Shown: positions 61,624-64,000 of the stretch, piece by piece
Numbering within the stretch: position 1 is the stretch's first letter
Layout: each line of letters begins with the position of its first letter
Source of the DNA: an uncultured Flammeovirgaceae bacterium
Lineage (GTDB): Bacteria; Bacteroidota; Bacteroidia; Cytophagales; Cyclobacteriaceae
Direction of reading: 5' to 3'
Assembly: GCA_937884755.1 (NCBI GenBank)
Contig: CAKZYJ010000357.1
Coordinates: 1-64,000 of the forward strand
Length of the DNA stretch: 64,000 nt
The notes under the pieces: generated by a model
What the model was told of the DNA's origin: nothing
The model's database searches: none
The model's input: only the letters and a program-made list of their open reading frames with translations
Program-made: the position numbers and the translations under genes

Positions 61624-64000
61624 TCAACTTTCTTTTTTGTGAGTAGAATAGCCTGATTCCGTATGCTTCTGGCCCCCCTTATTAATCAGTTTTCTTTTTT
61701 CATCCGTAACCTGATAGTTAAGAGTAATTCGGCGTTTATTGGGGTTTTCTACGCTCCCAAAGATGCGGTAGCGGTTGCGTTCGGTTAGTTTGTTGTTTAC
61801 TTTGATAATGAGTGCTTTGGTTTCGCACTGTTCCGATGAAGACTCAGACTCTCCGTTTACCTTCTTACTTTCAAATTTGTAGGAATACAGCAGCGTAGCC
61901 GTGTTATTGCGGGTAGTGCGGAAGGGTACTATCTTGGTTTCACCAGGTTTAATACTTCGGACACGAGACCAACTTCTTTCGAAAAGCCTAAATCTCACTC
62001 GGATGGGTTTATCACTATTGTTGGTCACTTCCCAACGCTTGAATTTCTTTGGATTAGCCGAACAGACCGGATTTATCGCAATAGGAAGCGAAGGCTTCAA
62101 ATCTAACCCTACGATCACCGGGTCGTGGTCAGACGCCCGGAAGGCGTTTTCTTCGTAATAGTGAGGATTGTTAAAGTCGATGTTGTAATCCCAGATGCCG
62201 GGTTCGTCGGCATTGATATGCCACTCGGTGAGTCCGGTAATTTGAGAAAATAGCGATTGGTTTACCATTGCGTAATCAAGGTAGCCAAACTCGCCGCCGA
62301 AGAGATAGGAATACGCAAATTCTCCCCCAAACTCAAAGTTTAAATCAACGAAATCATCATCGGTACCAGCATTGTCATCGGCACCTTCTTTGATCTGATC
62401 AATTGGATCTTCCTTATCATAAGCATTCAGGTCGCCGATGATCATAAAATCAGGATCATTGCTACCAGTAGAGTCAGTGGCTATCCAGTCCATTAGTATA
62501 TCGGCAGCATCGGCGCGGGTGCCGTTGCAGTTACCTTGTTGGGGGTCATCATCCCCGGCTCCACAACCTGAACCCTTGGACTTCAGATGGTTTACTACTA
62601 CGGTGAATACCCCTCCGGTAGCAGTTTCCTCAAAAGTCTGGGCTAAAGCCGGGCGATTTTTCGGGCCGCCATTCCGAGGATCAACAAAATTACGTCCTTC
62701 AAATTCAGTAAGCACTGCGTGGCTGCCTTTAGGTGCTACCGCAGTAGTTTTGTAAATAATTCCAACCTTAATGGCATCGGTGCTGATAGTTCCTGTATTG
62801 ATATAATCATAGACTCCCACCCCAAATTGATCATTTAACTTGATTACAATATCCTCCATTGCTTCTACATTGGGGGAGTTTTCTACTTCAATAAGACCAA
62901 AGATATCAGCCTCAATCTCTATCATCGCACTCACGATCTTGGCTAGTTGACGCTCTCTTTCCTCTTCATTATCCGCTCCCCGGCACTCCAAATCGCCGTT
63001 GCCTCCGCAAACATCATCAGCAGGATCGTTATTATTTCGCGAATCCTGAATAGCATCAATAGTATTGAAGTAGTTGAGTACATTGAAACTGGCTACCTTG
63101 AGGCTACCATCTACCGCTTTGGGGTTCTGCGGACGTTCGTTTACCTTAATAAAATCTGCTCCTTGGGTAGGCTGAATACGATAAACTCCGAAAGTATTAT
63201 CCAGCACTCCAATGGCGTTCTGTACTTGGTCGCCTCCCCGAAAAGAATTATTCAGATCAAAGGCGAATCCGTTGGGGTGCCGAGCCGGAAAAGGATTCTG
63301 ACTACTACGACCATCATCCAGTGTAATGCGGGCCAATTGATTGTACTCATCGCGGGCAGCGGCTTCGGATGAGCCCGGTTTGTGTACGGCAGTGGGTTGG
63401 TATAGTCGGTCTTCCTCCGGCAAGGGCTGAGCTAAAACAACTTCACTGAAGCGATCAAAGTTGAAGTATTCGCTGATGACCAGGTTCTGCGGAAACTGCA
63501 CTAACATGCCTTCGTAGCGCTCCAAAAAATCCCGGTCCGTTACGGGTAACGTGACCTGAGCGGGAAGAGGTACTGCTGCTGTACCACAAACCAGGACGGA
63601 AGAAATACTGAGTTGTGTTTGAGAGGCGCCTGAGCGCTCAAATTCTTCTACAGTACCCAGTACCCGAACCACTTGCCCCACAGTGACATCATCAGTAGTG
63701 CCGCGGACAAAGATGCCTTCGGAGGTAAGTGGGTCAGTATCGTAATCAGTTCCTTCCTCCTGCAGGTAGAATCCATTCAACTCGGTATAAGGTCCTTCGT
63801 CGTCATCCGACTGAAAATCGCCTACTACAACTCCTTCAATCACCACGGTCTGGCCTACCAGTGGACTGGTATCACCGCTGCCCTGTACGGTGCTAATCAG
63901 CGTTACTTCATCACCGCACTCTCCAATCTCGCTACCCTCACCGCTATTATTATCTTCGTTAGCCGCACCGGGGGTAGGGGTTTGGGCGACGAATTTTCCA
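61624..64000 (-). CDS. Secreted endonuclease/exonuclease/phosphatase-family nuclease (5' part beyond the window)
   Basis: The frame is open to the window edge at 64000, so the N terminus is missing. The first residues in view (GKFVAQTPTPGAAN) look like the end of a lamin-tail domain. An OB-fold domain of the YhcR type follows (VVIEGVVVGDFQSDDDEGPY). The nuclease domain then shows the EEP motifs: KVASFNVLNYFN, DIFGLIEVENS, VVVNHLKSKGSGCG, IIGDLNAYDKEDPI and FRASDHDPVIVGLDL. This is an ExeM/NucH-like extracellular DNase layout. A Cys and basic-rich region follows. The frame ends early with a TGA at 61624-61626, after a frameshift in a T6 run (61633-61638), so the T9SS domain is lost from the product. 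Confidence 0.85.
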   Translation of the reverse strand, partial: GKFVAQTPTPGAANEDNNSGEGSEIGECGDEVTLISTVQGSGDTSPLVGQTVVIEGVVVGDFQSDDDEGPYTELNGFYLQEEGTDYDTDPLTSEGIFVRGTTDDVTVGQVVRVLGTVEEFERSGASQTQLSISSVLVCGTAAVPLPAQVTLPVTDRDFLERYEGMLVQFPQNLVISEYFNFDRFSEVVLAQPLPEEDRLYQPTAVHKPGSSEAAARDEYNQLARITLDDGRSSQNPFPARHPNGFAFDLNNSFRGGDQVQNAIGVLDNTFGVYRIQPTQGADFIKVNERPQNPKAVDGSLKVASFNVLNYFNTIDAIQDSRNNNDPADDVCGGNGDLECRGADNEEERERQLAKIVSAMIEIEADIFGLIEVENSPNVEAMEDIVIKLNDQFGVGVYDYINTGTISTDAIKVGIIYKTTAVAPKGSHAVLTEFEGRNFVDPRNGGPKNRPALAQTFEETATGGVFTVVVNHLKSKGSGCGAGDDDPQQGNCNGTRADAADILMDWIATDSTGSNDPDFMIIGDLNAYDKEDPIDQIKEGADDNAGTDDDFVDLNFEFGGEFAYSYLFGGEFGYLDYAMVNQSLFSQITGLTEWHINADEPGIWDYNIDFNNPHYYEENAFRASDHDPVIVGLDLKPSLPIAINPVCSANPKKFKRWEVTNNSDKPIRVRFRLFERSWSRVRSIKPGETKIVPFRTTRNNTATLLYSYKFESKKVNGESESSSEQCETKALIIKVNNKLTERNRYRIFGSVENPNKRRITLNYQVTDEKRKLINKGGQKHTESGYSTHKKES

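Noticed and set aside
1-64000. tRNA, rRNA, insertion sequences, integrases or CRISPR arrays
   Set aside because: None was seen on either strand; no cloverleaf-like sequence, transposase motif or spaced direct repeat array was found by reading.

Overview
The window looks like chromosomal DNA of a marine or soil bacterium of the phylum Bacteroidota, most likely order Cytophagales. Four coding sequences end in, or are followed by, a type IX secretion (T9SS) sorting domain. Ribosome binding sites of the Shine-Dalgarno type are scarce. Several proteins belong to families typical of that phylum, such as DUF4494, Bacteroidota-type Hcp (TssD) and tail-fibre-like secreted repeat proteins. No rRNA, tRNA, insertion sequence, integrase or CRISPR array was seen.

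Positions 1-23,000 are ordinary chromosome. They hold an SDR dehydrogenase/membrane protein/AraC regulator operon, a ThuA-domain lipoprotein, a DUF1801 protein, a pirin, a T9SS-exported repeat fibre protein, a GNAT acetyltransferase, a TerC membrane protein, a membrane-anchored patatin-like lipase, an RlmL-like rRNA methyltransferase, a DUF4494 protein, a large T9SS-exported subtilase, glutamate dehydrogenase, a family 9 glycosyltransferase and an exported protein of unknown function.

Positions 23,606-41,109 encode a contractile type VI secretion system, all on the + strand: tssH (ClpV), tssB, tssC, hcp/tssD, vgrG/tssI, a TPR protein (probable effector adaptor), a PAAR-Rhs polymorphic toxin, its immunity protein, tssE, tssF, tssG and tssK. 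Sheath, tube, spike, baseplate and recycling ATPase are all present. No recognisable membrane-complex gene (TssJ, TssL, TssM, or the Bacteroidota TssN-TssR set) and no TssA was found in the window.

Positions 41,325-47,291 hold accessory genes: two lipoproteins with related C-terminal domains encoded tail to tail (one a probable zinc metalloprotease), an exported hypothetical protein, a sulfatase, a conserved protein of unknown function and a truncated relic of an AsmA/DUF748-type gene.

Positions 47,247-53,418 form a Ser/Thr phosphorylation module: a zinc-ribbon plus double-FHA protein, a PP2C phosphatase with a C-terminal membrane anchor, an exported protein, an FHA-transmembrane-coiled-coil-trypsin protein and, divergently, a transmembrane Ser/Thr kinase. 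A perfect 18-bp palindrome lies in the divergent promoter. The layout resembles the kinase/phosphatase/FHA pathway that controls some proteobacterial T6SSs; a link to this T6SS is inferred from proximity only.

Positions 53,424-60,919 are an operon-like run of five envelope or exported proteins: three poorly recognised ones (two appear to share a domain), a tail-fibre-like protein and a 1064-residue T9SS adhesin-like protein. The window ends inside a secreted endonuclease/exonuclease/phosphatase-family nuclease on the - strand. Its T9SS sorting domain is cut off by a frameshift in a homopolymer and by an amber stop.
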